64,000 nucleotides of DNA from Undaria pinnatifida (GCA_012845835.1 JABAKD010000026.1:7944058-8008057), one strand, 5' to 3'; positions 39,877 through 50,545 are shown, counted from the stretch's first letter. Notes: generated by a model from the sequence alone, not told the origin. Translations and numbers: made by a program.

Positions 39877-42800
39877 CTATTTTCTTGGCTGTTTCCACTC
39901 ATCGCCGTTTCGGGGTGTGGAGGTTCTTGCTCTCTTCTTTCGATTTTTTCGCTCTGCTTTCGCCCTTTCTCTGGCGTTTCGCCCGCCCTGTCTCCCTTCG
40001 ATCGCCCTTTCTCCGAGTTGTCGCCTTAGCTCCCTTTTTTCACCCTGCCGCGACACTTTCGGCTCTAAACCAAGGCGTATCAACAACAAAATACATGAAA
40101 ACGATTGGCTATGGAATAACGCCTCCCGAGCATCCGAACACCTGCTACTCTACCGCCTTCCTAGACCTTCCTACAACTTAACCCCGAACCCCCCATCAAA
40201 CACGGGCAACGATCCGCACGCATCCAAGCGAAAATAAAAAAAATGAAAAAGCTCCAGGCGCACCATCAGATCTCCCCTCCCTCTAGCGCAGCCCTAAGGT
40301 ACACTCCCCCCGTGTCCACCACTGGATGGCTGAGCGTTGGCGCAACAACCCCTCCCTCCCCACTACCCTTCATGCGACTTGCCTAACACTTGACGGCGCT
40401 TCGCGATTGGTACACGCAATGCCTGCCTGATCGGTGAAAACCCGACATGCTCTCCGTCCCGGCATACTTGGGGTGCGAGGGTCATACCACATACCACATA
40501 CCACATACCACTATGGTCCTACGAACTACGATCACGCATGATACGACAGAGGACGAGGACACCCCCCCGTCCAACTAAAAATGCCAGCGGACCTCAGACA
40601 GAGGGTTAGGCAGGCGCGAGAATCTGTATGCGACCAATAAAAGCGGTCATGGTGGGGAAGGATAGGTGCGTCCATCTGTATGCGACTAATATAAAACCGG
40701 TACATAATTGGCCCCTCTGTAGTTCCGGTAGGTGCACTATAGAGGGAAATACCGGCACTATAGCGACAACCGGCACTATTCCACACACTGCCACTACTGG
40801 TTGATCCCATCTGTGTCTAAAAAGCGGTTTCACAAGCGCTACAGTGGGAAACCGGCATTGATCAACCGGCACTTTAGAGGTACCACGACCGCAGCAGTGA
40901 AAACGCACCGCCCCCCAGATTTAAAAAAAAAAAACCCGTACAGCAGTGTCTACGGCCCCCTCGTCTTTTACTGATGTTGAACCGTAGCCCAGAAAAAGCG
41001 CTGATCGCGCTAGGATTCGAACTCACCAACATCATGCTTAGGAGAGGACGATCTACCCACCAAGCCGCGGTCTAGTTGGCAATGCTTATAGCCAGTAACA
41101 TTTACAATCTACTCCGTCTGGATTCCGCGGACTGTAGCCACCCCTCTTACTATTTTGACCTTCTCCTTCTTGGCCGCCTCGAGCTCGCGTCGTTGTGCTG
41201 CCTGTGGCCGCGGCAGACAACACCATGCGCAACGCAAAACAACGCACAAACGTACAGGAGCATGGCGAAGTTTAGCAAAAATATGGGTCAATAGGTGAAT
41301 AACAGGTAACAAATAACGGAGGTTGGCCACCATTCTGCCCCATAGCAGAAGCGCCACAAAGGCTATTATTATACAAGGCGACATGTTTTAGATGGAATAT
41401 GGGTTTTGGGAAATATATTACGCGACATATTATACGTGGAGGACGGGATTTGAAAAATGTCCTTACAAATAGAATGATCGCCGCAAAGTCATCAATGGAA
41501 GATACAGCAGACGGTACCACCTATCCGAGTATGGTCCTACCTACAAATTATGTTGGGTACGTGACACGCTAATGATGCCAACATGCCGAGGTCGAGACGC
41601 ATACACCACTCTTGATTCCCCACTTTTCATTCCCCCTGCACGTATGGGGGGGTTCTCTCCTTGCCTACACATACGCAAGGAATGAGGGTTACCGCCACCA
41701 CATACTCAGGACCTCTGAACAAGAGCTGGGGCTGGGAGAAGGGTGGTTTGTACTTTTGGGTAAAAAAGCTCAGTTCCTCGATCGAGCTCTGAAAAACATT
41801 TCCAACAATAAAAAGGCCTAAAACTGATTTACAGCAGTCATGGCCCCTCCTTAGCGCGGTGTCTTGGCAGATGACGATACCTGCACTAAAGTGGGACCCC
41901 GAACTACCCCGGCATAGTATTAATAGTAATAACAATACGGTGCTCTGTAGGACGAGGTCGTGACAAGCGATTTCACCGCACTAAACTGGAGCCCCCGCAC
42001 TACAGGGTACCAGCACTAACGCGGGCGGGTGCTTTGTTTGGCAGATAACGATATCCGCAATCAAGTGGGATCACAAACTAGGACGAGGTCGTGACAATCG
42101 ATTTGCACTGCACTGAACCATGTCCACGCACAAAAGAATACCGTACTAATAATACTGCGGGATCACGGGTGTATACTGGTAATCATGTCGTACCTCTTCG
42201 CGCATTCGAATTCTTTCTTCTGCGGCCGTCTCCGTTTCGTCTCGTTGCAACGCCACCACATGCCATTGTTGCTCGAAGTTTCGGTCGTGCTCCCTCTTGA
42301 ACCCCGCGTCAGTCTCCACGTCCGGTTGCTCCGGCACACCCGCTAAAGGGTCTAGAGGGGGTTTCTGCAATGGCAGACGTATCATATCATAGCAGCAGCA
42401 GGGGCAGCAGTGGCGAGGTGATGTGCACCAGGGGGCGATTAAAGCGGCATCCTATCGAGGCGCAACACTTAAGAGTAGACCCAGCAACTGCATTAGTCCT
42501 ATTGATCCTGGTATCAGCAGGGGAGTCACCGATCTGTGTCCTTCACGAGGGTATGTATACACACCCCGTAACACGCGCGATCGAACTATCACTCAATACA
42601 CGCAGCTTGCAAACGTGGGTTCGATTGCAATATTTTCGATCTCAAAGCTGAAGCGTAGTTAACATTTTTCTCAGACACGATCAATAGTAAATAGAACCTA
42701 GACCCCAGGCCACCAGTGCTTAGAAATTCGCTGGTCGCAAAAAAGGGGCCGAAAAAAGTAGAATGTCAGATTCAGAACTAAGCCGCATTGACCAGGCGCG

Positions 42801-44924
42801 TACATGCACCGTCACATTCTCCCAGTAGCGGGGAGTAAAGGCATTGCTCAAACTATTTCGTATAGCAGCATTTCAGGGGTAAAAACTGGTCATACATCAG
42901 TGCTGGATGTAGTTGGGTGGAAATATCAGTTGCATGTGAAGAACACACACTGCGAGGACTTAGGACTGGGAACAATTCCGGCGCTCGATACTGCTGTGGG
43001 CGCTGCCTGCTTTAAATAAAGAATTTCGAGGTTTGATATTGAGGACACACAACCCGTAATACGCGCGATCGGAGTATCACACACAGCTTGCAAAGATGAG
43101 TTTCGACAACATATTCGATCAGCTGGAGTGTATTTTAATTTTTATAATAATATAGTCTAATGGTAGAGCACACCAAGTGAGGGGCGAAGTTGTGCCCGTG
43201 TCATACCTGGCACTGACTGCTGTACCGGGTACTGTACACCGACCGCGTGGCGGCACGAGAATTGCAGTGCACCAACGCACACAATTGACGACAGTTTCAA
43301 ATATCCACCAGCAGCGCGAGTTCCTATTAATAGCGAGAGTTTTATTAAAAACTACAAGGACACTTTTGAGATCGAGCATTTCGTCTAAAGTCATGTTTGC
43401 AGTTTGCAAGCTGTGCAAGCTGTGCGTGATACTCCGATGGCGCGTGTTACGGGGCCAGGTGTGTATGTCTGCATGACTACGAGCATGAAGCATGTAGCTC
43501 GACAACTCCCGTCGGCATCATACGATTATATATCTAGTACTACGAGAGTCAACAGGGTGACACAAAGACGATCAGTCTTCAAGACGTTCAGTTCAGTTTT
43601 TTTTTTTTTTTTTGTCCTCCGGCGGATGGGGAAAAATAAAGCTGTAGCTCACCACGCTTTCACGTATTTTCATACGCGTCGTTCAATTCAGTCTTCAATG
43701 ATTTAACCTGAATCACTGCTGTGCACGGAAACTATAAAACCCATTTTCAGGAGGGGGAAATCAGACGCGTTTACAGCAGTATCGTTATTATTACTGGTAC
43801 AGTACATAGCCCCTGGCACGAACGGAATAATATAGCGCAGCTCTGAGACACGACAAAAAACGTCGCATTTTTCACATACTGCTGCTGCTTATCCTGGTCT
43901 TGTGTGTGTTTTCACGACAAACTGACATTTCCACCCATATACATCGAGCACTAATAATAGCATTAGTGTCCGTGCCGATGCTTTTTAGAGAGACGACCTC
44001 TATTATAGCTCTGTCATCACAAACTACAAGACATATTCGTATATACATGTATACACATTGCAAATACAGCAAGGTGATTTGGCCATGATGGCACGCAATG
44101 AACACGAGAGCAAAAAAAGGATGGGGGCAATCGGCGATGGTCGTTCACCATTTTATAACTAATTTTCAAGGACGTCAGCCGTGAGTTTGACGAATTTCAG
44201 GTCAATACTCATCTTTGCAAGCTGCGTACCATTTACCCATCCTGATATCATCCTAATCTAATATACCAGGTATACTGGTGCCTGGTATGTGCCGAGACAC
44301 GCACTATTATAGTAATATGGTACCGCGGTTTTGGCTTCGTCTGCTGCCTGCATACAGAGTAGGTACGGAGTACACGTACCAGGTAAAATTTAGACACGCA
44401 CATCGGTCAGGAGTGTGGCCAATAGTACAGCAGTATGATAGCGATACGACGCGCCACTCCGTTAGCTGCAATAGCATGCTAAAAAAAAACACTCAATCGA
44501 CCGTTCCTCGTTTACCATTTTTTGGAGATTGCAGTAACTACTTGTAGTCGTCGGGAGCGACACGACACGGAGACTCGGGCACGCGAGGCTGGGAATAAGA
44601 AGCTCGGAACTATAAATGTGCCATAATTTTTGGGCGCCGTCGGAAAATAGAAACTTGCTTCGCTCGGAACTAGACTATACCATAACAAGATCACCACCGA
44701 TCACCGACCACCGATGACCAGGATCCGGGCCGGGTTTCACTTAAATTTTCGATTCTGTCACGAAATTTATGTCATAAAAGATCAATGGACTACAGCAATG
44801 GACTCCCGTACGCCTTGCATAGTGTTAGCGCCAAGATTTTTGCTGTTCCCGATTAAACAAACAAAAAACGCAAGCTCACACAGGAACCATGCAGTACAAA
44901 ACGCGGATCCTGGGGACGCGGCAT
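39877..44924 (-). CDS. Predicted basic coiled-coil protein (four exons)
   Basis: Exons on the - strand: 44924-44880, 42364-42194, 41201-41151 and 40062-39877, all phase 0, giving 150 aa. The two middle exons are the best supported: 57 codons between CCATTGCAG and GTACGA, and 17 codons between GCGGCCACAG and GTAAGA. They read KPPLDPLAGVPEQPDVETDA, then FKREHDRNFEQQWHVV, ending in EERIRMREE followed by AAQRRELEAAKKEKVKI, an obvious charged helix. The last exon (after TTTAGAG) is very basic (KRELRRQLGERAIEGR, RKNRKKRART) and ends in TAG; its composition may partly reflect a pyrimidine-rich opposite strand. Exon 1 (MPRPQDPRFVLHGSC, donor GTGAGC) is a guess, 2.5 kb away. I do not recognise the family; a nuclear or ribonucleoprotein role would fit the basic helix but is speculation. 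Confidence 0.42.
40385..40470 (-). repeat. Dispersed repeat C, copy 3
   Basis: Inverted copy: GACGGCGCTTCGCGATTGG, CGCAATGCCTGCCTGATCGG, TGAAAACCCGACATG. It lies between exons 3 and 4 of no gene; it is outside the predicted last exon, on its 5' side, within the third intron. Confidence 0.65.
40730..40905. repeat. GGCACTATAG repeat cluster
   Basis: TGCACTATAGAGG, CCGGCACTATAGCG, CCGGCACTATTCC and CCGGCACTTTAGAGG recur within 150 bases, partly in inverted context (GATCCCATCT, GATCAACCGGC). Similar pieces are at 26380-26730 and 41860-42165. Confidence 0.55.
41000..41075 (-). repeat. tRNA-like relic with A- and B-boxes
   Basis: On the - strand GCGGCTTGGTGGGTAGATCG (A-box-like) is followed 33 bases later by GAGTTCGAATCC (B-box). 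The anticodon arm does not pair and the acceptor arms do not match, so it is a tRNA-derived repeat or dead tRNA. Confidence 0.35.
41860..42165. repeat. Two tandem units of about 145 bp with GAGGTCGTGACAA
   Basis: TTGGCAGAT[GA]ACGATA.C, TAGGACGAGGTCGTGACAA, CGATTT.CAC and CACTAA[AC]..GAGC-type pieces occur in order twice (41875-42006 and 42038-42165). The GGACGAGGTCGTGACAA piece is also found inverted near 26663. It overlaps the first intron region of the predicted - strand gene. Confidence 0.65.
42515..42670 (+). repeat. Dispersed LTA module, DLTAG copy without ATG
   Basis: GGAGTCACCGATCTGTGTCC, CCCGTAACACGCGCGATCG, ACGCAGCTTGCAAACGTGGG, ATATTTTCGATCTCAAAGCTG. The ATG has become GTG and a stop follows soon after. 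Confidence 0.7.
43035..43150 (+). repeat. Dispersed LTA module, DLTAG copy
   Basis: ATTGAGGACACACAACCCGT, TACGCGCGATCGGAGTATCA, CAGCTTGCAAAGATGAG. The ATG at 43096 opens MSFDNIFD, then a 6-base loss joins directly to QLECILIFI. Confidence 0.8.
43330..43450 (-). repeat. Dispersed LTA module, diverged DLTAG copy
   Basis: On the - strand CGCGCCATCGGAGTATCACG, GCACAGCTTGCACAGCTTGC (leader duplicated), then an ATG at 43394 opening MTLDEMLDLKSVLVVFNKTL. The frame remains open for about 90 codons. The peptide pattern persists although most third positions differ. Confidence 0.6.
43612..43680 (+). repeat. Dispersed repeat D, copy 1
   Basis: After a T run: CCTCCGGCGGATGGGGAAAA, ATAAAGCTGTAGCTCACCAC, TTTCACGTATTTTCATACG. 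Also at 49786-49855 and 54313-54372, each preceded by T-rich DNA. Confidence 0.8.
43705..43775 (-). repeat. Inverted copy of the TTTATAG promoter-like block
   Basis: On the - strand GATTTCCCCCTCCTGAAAAT, GGGTTTTATAGTTTCCGTGC, ACAGCAGTGA, matching the blocks at 13136-14360 and 28800. Confidence 0.7.
44150..44230 (-). repeat. Dispersed LTA module, intact ELTAD copy
   Basis: Reads ACGCAGCTTGCAAAGATGAG then the 17-codon frame (44212 to 44159), nearly identical in DNA to the copy at 12615-12695; one change makes FVKL/FVEL-type variation. The tail GTTATAAAATGG is shared. Confidence 0.85.
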
Positions 44925-44930
44925 CTTGAT

Positions 44931-45228
44931 TCTGGGTGCTGAATCTCGTACTCACTCGCAGTTTAGAATAACAAATATCAGATACCTGGCAATAGCCTTG
45001 AACGAATTCTGACACTTAAAAACATGCCATCATCTCGTTCCCAACAAACAGCTCCGACCTCCGAGTAAACGCACGATTGGTAAGCAAAAAACTTCTTGCC
45101 GGTCGTTGGTCTGATTCGTCGAGGCTGGCAAAAACGGCCGCCCGGTTTTTCTTGGAAAAACGCCACCTAAACACTCCGCGGAGCCGCGCGACTGCCCCTG
45201 CCGACCTCGAGCGCCCCACAGGACCGGG
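44931..45228. other. No supported gene
   Basis: Overlapping - strand ORFs of up to 88 codons cover 45016-45282, with no domain signature and no convincing splice borders. Confidence 0.4.
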
Positions 45229-45248
45229 GCTAGGGTTAGGGTTAGGTC
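45229..45248 (+). repeat. Interstitial telomeric repeat
   Basis: CTAGGGTTAGGGTTAGG: nearly three units of TTAGGG. Confidence 0.8.
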
Positions 45249-45479
45249 TGGAGTGAGGTGACGAGTCATTACACGTTAGCACATTAGGGGTGCAGCATAA
45301 CTTGCTGAGCTCCTAGCATGAGCTGAATATCTCACGCGATAACTGACGACTTCGGCCACATTCGTCCCCGCAAGCAGACCAACATGAACTTTTCCATGCG
45401 CTACTCGTAGTCCTAAGACAAACACACTCGCGTACGTCGCAGCAACTTATGGCGTATAACTGATAGTTCGAGACTACAG

Positions 45480-45640
45480 TAACTAGTAATATTATAAAAA
45501 TTAAAATACACTCCAGCTGTGAGATCGAATATTTTGTCGCAACTCATCTTTGCAAGCTGTGTGTGATACTCCGATCGCGCGTATTACGGGTTGTGTGTCC
45601 TCATTAAGGATTTAGGTCGGCGACTCCCCTTTACCAGTAT
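45480..45640 (-). repeat. Dispersed LTA module, DLTAG copy
   Basis: On the - strand GTCGCCGACCTAAATCCTTA, ATGAGGACACACAACCCGTA, ACGCGCGATCGGAGTATCAC, CAGCTTGCAAAGATGAG. The ATG at 45546 opens MSCDKIFDLTAGVYFNFYNI. This copy links the two subfamilies, since GVYFNFYNI aligns codon by codon with EVVRIFYKI of the copy at 37352. Confidence 0.8.
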
Positions 45641-45644
45641 TAGT

Positions 45645-45690
45645 GCTCGTATTAGTATTAGAATTAGTATTAGTATTAGTATTTGAGGAG
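45645..45690. repeat. AGTATT hexanucleotide repeat
   Basis: About seven imperfect copies of AGTATT, directly beside the module copy. Confidence 0.85.
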
Positions 45691-45803
45691 CTCAACCGGC
45701 AGTGATACACATCATTCTTTTTTTCAACCATTTCACCTGAGTGACGTCATTATGGTCAATAGGGGGGTACTTCGAGCGGCATACTATTTCACATGGGTTG
45801 GCG

Positions 45804-45820
45804 TTAGGGTTAGGGTTAGG
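45804..45820 (+). repeat. Interstitial telomeric repeat
   Basis: TTAGGGTTAGGGTTAGG, same orientation as the one at 45229, 0.6 kb away. Confidence 0.8.
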
Positions 45821-46073
45821 CTTTTCATAGGCTTTGCCATAGAGTTAGTTCCATGATTTTCAAAATCCCAATTAATGTCAATCACCGGGGTCAGAAACGG
45901 TTGCCCCAATAACGTCAGTGCAAGCCCTACTGCTGTGGGATGGGTGACGGATGACTCTCAAGCTGCCCCGACGCGCAAGAATAAAATCTACCACAAACGA
46001 CCGGCAGGAACTATGCGCCGAAAGTTCCTGCAATTAACATCTACTAATAGTGGGAGGCGTAGTGCTTTACTTA

Positions 46074-46817
46074 GGCCATTTCTTTTACAGTCGGATTTCT
46101 CAGTCGAAAACGGCCGTTTTCGACTGAAGCCCCAATCGGGCTTTGTGTTTCTTCGACTGGATCCTCCAGTCGAAAAGCTCAGTCGAAAAAGTTTTGCTCC
46201 TGATTTTTGAACCCATCGCATCGCTTATCCCACCACAAAGCACACACCCACACGCCCACACACCCATACCAGGTACCACACAGCAGTACCATACGACAAC
46301 AGCGCCGACGCTGCCTTTGCTATCATTGCTGTTGCTTCTCGCCGCAAGTCAGCGTGGCGCGCTCCTAGCGCCGCTCGTTAGCAGCGTGTATCACACAACG
46401 ACAGCAGCGCGCGGTATCGATGCCATTTTGCCCACAACGGCTACGCCTGCTGTAGCTTTGGCGGCTCTCGGCTGAGCGCAACGCCACAAACGTAGCTTTG
46501 GCGGCTTTCGGCTAAGCCCAACGCCACCAACCCGCTTGGACGAAGGTTCGTCGCGCGCGAAGCACGCGTTGCTCGCGAAGAACGCGCGAAGCACAGCAGA
46601 GCTGCCGACCGGTTTTCGACTGCCATACAGCAGTACAGCAGTACTCCCTCACACCAACCGCCTCTAGGAAAAGCACAAAAACTATAAAATCGACTATAAA
46701 ATCGACTCGTCTGACGATAAGAATAGATAATAAGGACCAGTAGAATCCAGTCGAAAAAAAGTCCAGTCGAGAAGGTCCATTTTCGACTGGCGGAATCCGA
46801 CTGTGTAAGAAATGGCC
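46074..46817. mobile_element. 744-bp TIR element, copy 1
   Basis: The ends GGCCATTTCTT.TACAGTCGGA (46074) and its complement TCCGACTGTGTAAGAAATGGCC (to 46817, split here as TCCGACTGTGTAAG and AAATGGCC) form TIRs of about 22 bp. TTA flanks on both sides (46071-46073 and 46818-46820) are a 3-bp target duplication, as in PIF/Harbinger-type elements. Several CAGTCGAAAA decamers lie in both subterminal zones. The centre has GC-rich segments but no transposase frame that I can recognise, so it is likely non-autonomous. A same-length copy in opposite orientation lies at 46948-47691. Confidence 0.85.
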
Positions 46818-46947
46818 TTAAAACTGGGATTTACCAACCAGCAGACAGAAGTTGAATCTCTCCTTCGGAGCTTCAGAAGGGACCAATTGATGAAGCCAGT
46901 CGCCCCGCTGGTGTGGTGGTTACCCTCGACTGCTATGATAATATTAA

Positions 46948-47691
46948 GGCAATTTCTTACAGTCAGATTCCGTCAGTCGAAAACGGCCCTTTTCGACTGG
47001 ACTTTTTTTCGACTGGATTCTTCTGGTCCTGCTTCTTATCGTCAGTGGAGTCGATTTTATAGTTTTTGTGCTCTTCCTAGAGGCGGTTGGTGTAAGGGAG
47101 TACTGCTGTACTGCTGTATGGCAGTCGAAAATCGGTTGGCAGCTCTGTCAGCTGTGCGTCGCGCGTTCTTCGTGAGCGACGCGTGCTTCGCGCGCGACGA
47201 ACCTTCGTCCAAGCGGGTTGGTGGCGTTGGGCTTAGCCGAAAGCCGCCAAAGCTACGTTTGTGGCGTTGCGCTCAGCCGAGGGCCGCCAAAGCTACAGCA
47301 GGCGTAGCCGTTGTGGGCAAAATGGCATCGATACCGCGCGCTGCTGTCGTCGTGTGATAATGGCTGCTGGCGAGCGGAGCTAGGAGCGCGCCACGCTGAC
47401 TTGCGGCGAGAAGCAAGAGCAGTGATAGCCAAGGCAGCGTCGGCGCTGTTGTCGTATGGTACTGCTGTGTGGTGGCTGGTATGGGTGTGTGGGCGTGTGG
47501 GTGTGTGCTTTGTGGTGGGATGAGCGATGCGATGGGTTCAAAAATCAGGAGCAAAACTTTTTCGACTGAGTTTTTCGACTGGCAGATCCAGTCGAAAAAG
47601 TCAATCAGTTTTTCGACTGGATCCCCCCGTCGGAAAGCTCAGTGGAGCAAGGCCGTTTTCGACTGAACATCCGACTGTGTAAGAAATGGCC
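46948..47691. mobile_element. 744-bp TIR element, copy 2 (inverted relative to copy 1)
   Basis: Body is the reverse complement of 46074-46817 with scattered changes. Ends: GGCAATTTCTTACAGTCAGA (46948) and ATCCGACTGTGTAAGAAATG then GCC (to 47691). Flanks are TAA and AAA, a near-match target duplication. Together with copy 1 it makes a large inverted repeat with a 130-base spacer. A 181-codon + ORF (46812-47357) runs from the spacer into this copy but is not conserved in the other copy. Confidence 0.85.
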
Positions 47692-48309
47692 AAATATAGT
47701 TGATTCTGGGGTTCGAATCTCACGTGCGGTCGGAATTTCGAGTTTATTTTGCGAAAGTAAAAAGTCAAATGAATCAACTGCTGAGAGCACCTAGCAGCTG
47801 GGGTAGGCGCACTTCGATGCAAGTCGACGAGGCAAGAAATGGCTCGAGTGTTCCCGCGATAAAAACCTAGGCGCGTATCGCAGTGGGGGGCGGGGAGGTG
47901 GGAGAAGAGCCTGCTACTAATAGTGACCCCGGATCTGAGCCACGTCTACTAATAGGGAGGGACAAGGAGAAAGAAAAGTGCCAAGATAATACCAGGTATC
48001 ATACTTGTACAAGGGACGATACAAAAAGAGTCGGAATGAATGCCAACTACAATGGCTTGATAAAATAATCGGCCACACGAAGCAACCTGGGCTATATGCC
48101 GGGATACAGGGTAGGGAACGTGTCTCAACTGCAATGTAAGTACTAATAGCTGGAACACACTCGCAGCATGGTGATACTGGTATTGCAGCACGCTCTTTCC
48201 AGGCGTTCGGCAAGATTGCACTGCTGTAAGATTGCACTCGTCGCTTTTCGGGTCGGTGTGCATGGGTCCCAACACGGGCAACAACAGAAACGACAGAAAC
48301 AACAGAAAA

Positions 48310-48480
48310 AAAAAACGCGAACGCGAACGGCAACAGTAACGCTAACGCAGAACACACCAACGCTGACGCTAACGCTCAACGCCAACGCTAGCGCCAACGC
48401 TAGCCCTAACGCTAACGCATATCACACTCAAGCTGAGGCTAACGCTAACGCTTACGCTAACGCTAACGCTGATACTAGCA
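48310..48480. repeat. AACGCT-type hexanucleotide repeat
   Basis: About 25 imperfect units of AACGCT/GCTAACGCC. Frames through it are low-complexity (Asn/Ala and Val/Ser). Confidence 0.9.
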
Positions 48481-48719
48481 CCACCACCACCATGTGACCC
48501 TGACGTCGGCTCACAGCACCACACCTCTCGTGTTACTTTTTGTGTGTTATTGGCCTTGATAGGCGGCATAAACCGCCACAACCAATCATGCAACCATTTG
48601 AACCATGACATATGATAAGACAGGATTATCTTTCAACTTCCAAGTCCAGAACGCACAGCAAGCAACACACCAGTAGACTATCATACCAAGTGCCTTCTGC
48701 AGCCACACCAACTTCCACC

Positions 48720-48835
48720 GCACAACCACAATTGCAGCAGCATAAGCAGCAGCATAAATAGCAGCACAAGCAGCAGCACGAGGAGCAGCACAAGCAGCAG
48801 CATAAGCGGCGGCAAAAACAGCACAATACAGGCAG
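48720..48835. repeat. CAGCAG/CATAAGCAG trinucleotide-based repeat
   Basis: GCAGCATAAGCAGCAGCAC-type units, giving a Cys/Leu-rich - frame and Gln/His-rich + frame. Confidence 0.9.
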
Positions 48836-49665
48836 CAGGACGGGCAGTTTCCGCCCGGCCCGGAGACATTGCACAGAAGTATTAATACGAGTACAGTTGT
48901 AGTAGTTTGAAATCGTTCTATGCATGATTTGATATTAATACCACGTATAATATCGTAGTTGTTTTAAATATTTAAACCTTCATGTCGACGGAAACGGCTC
49001 TATTGCTCGCCTTTTGGGGGATGTTTGACATCAGAGGTGGCAAAAACTCAGACAGAAAGCACAAAAAGCACAAAAACAAGGGGTGGAATTCCGAGGTGCT
49101 TCCACGCCAAGTAGGAATTATGAAACAAAAAAGATCTATCTTCTGGATGGACTGCAAGTTCAAAGTTACAACTTACTTCGTCCATATATTATACATACCG
49201 ACTCATTCTGAGTACTCGTGTATTATGTGATACCTGGTACATTCTACAACACGTGCAGCTTACTACAACCCAGCAACCAGTGAGCAGCTACAGCAGCAGT
49301 ATCAAAAGGATGTATCTGCCTAACGGCGTGTTGGTTTGCCGGGCGGGGTATCACAGAGCGGTACAGGAACAAACAGAAAAAAATGTCACGCGGTTTGAAG
49401 CTGGCGGATTTAATCAAGTCCAATACACTTCAGTTTTCCACTGCTGTACTGCTGTAGTCTCATCGTAGAACGAACCTCACTGTTTGTTTCAGTGTTTCAA
49501 TACATATCCTAACCCTAATACCTGGTACATATCTCTGTGTCGTAGCTTGTGACCACAGAGCTGATCTTTCTAGGGTGAAGAATCAGTACGGACACTGGGT
49601 GTGCTGGATGTCGACGAGTAGAAGAACGGTTTAATGTGAAGAACACACACACACACACACATATC
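48836..49665. other. No supported gene
   Basis: An 82-codon + ORF starting at 48982 (MSTETALLLAFWGMF) has an ATG and a Lys/His-rich stretch but no recognisable domain or splice context. Nothing else is structured. Confidence 0.4.
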
Positions 49666-49671
49666 CTAGCT

Positions 49672-49895
49672 GGAGTGTATTTTCATTTTTTATAATATCC
49701 TCCGACGGACGGGGAAAAAAAACGACGAAGCTTGCGAAAGCAACTGAGTTAAATCGACACACCACGCCTACGTATGAAAATACGTGAACTGGCGGATGGG
49801 GAAAAAAAAAACAAAACAAGCTCACCACACTTCCACGTATTTTCATACACAGCAGTGTCACCTGGTGTGTCGATTTAACTCAAATGCATTCGCAA
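49672..49895. repeat. Fold-back with repeat D and a module 3' fragment
   Basis: 49672-49706 is the GCTGGAGTGTATTTTCATTT part of the DLTAG module. CTGAGTTAAATCGACACACCA (about 49744) is repeated inverted near 49875, enclosing ATGAAAATACGTG and a repeat D copy (49786-49855: GGCGGATGGGGAAAAAA, GCTCACCACACTTCCACG). Confidence 0.65.
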
Positions 49896-50099
49896 TCCAG
49901 CACCAGTTGGTGTGTCCTTCGGTTCCCACTTAGCGCGAGCTGTCCCTATCGTCGGTCCACGTTACTACTCCACTGCTGTAGTCTCATGGTATATCGCCCC
50001 GGTGGCGTACCAGGTATCAGGTTATCCTGGAGCCTGGTATAGGTCAGTTTCGTGACTTCGAGCCCCGCCGAGTGCATACTCGTATAATTTCGATGGGAC

Positions 50100-50260
50100 T
50101 TTTTCTTGTGCACAAATTGACTTGCGGAAAGCGCGAGAGCGTGAGTTAGCAACTCTCGACGAGAAATCGACGAGCAGTGGGATTGCTGAACCCTATGCGC
50201 GATAAAATTAAAGGCAAGAACCGGGGGGAAGAAGGGACGACACCTGTAACCACGGCTGGT
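50100..50260 (+). repeat. Dispersed repeat B, copy 2
   Basis: GCGGAAAGCGCGAGAGCGTGA, TCGACGAGCAGTGGGATTGC, ATGCGCGATAAAATTAAAGG and ACACCTGTAACCACGGCTGG. The GCGGAAAGCGCGAGAGCGTG segment is shared with copy 3 only. Confidence 0.8.
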
Positions 50261-50424
50261 CCAAAACTGGAAAGTAGGAGCGTGAAAAAAAAAAAGAAAA
50301 AAAGGAAATGGTAGAACAAACCCCGCTGCTGCTATTATACGTACCTGATATAGACTAATACGTGTAGACGCGTTTCTGCGCTGTGACCCTGAACCCTGGA
50401 CCAGGACATCGCCTTCGCCTACAC

Positions 50425-50545
50425 AAGAGCATACGAGCAGGTTTGTTTTACTTTTCCCTGGGGTATTCCTCCACTCCACATGTCCCGAGTGATCGGAGCC
50501 TGCCCTGTGACCACGGGCTTGACTATGCGAGTTAAAGCGAGATGA
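50425..50545 (+). repeat. Dispersed repeat A, copy 3
   Basis: GTTTGTTTTACTTTTCCCTG, GGGTATTCCTCCACTCCAC, GGAGCCTGCCCTGTGACCAC, GGGCTTGACTATGCGAGTTA. Repeats A and B create a 242-codon - strand ORF (49946-50674) by chance. Confidence 0.8.

Noticed and set aside
39762..40181. 139-codon + ORF with hydrophobic segment
   Set aside because: It has no ATG at its start, and its hydrophobicity comes from a pyrimidine-rich tract opposite the basic - strand exon.
41000..41075. Functional tRNA gene
   Set aside because: A- and B-boxes are present but the anticodon and acceptor arms do not pair.
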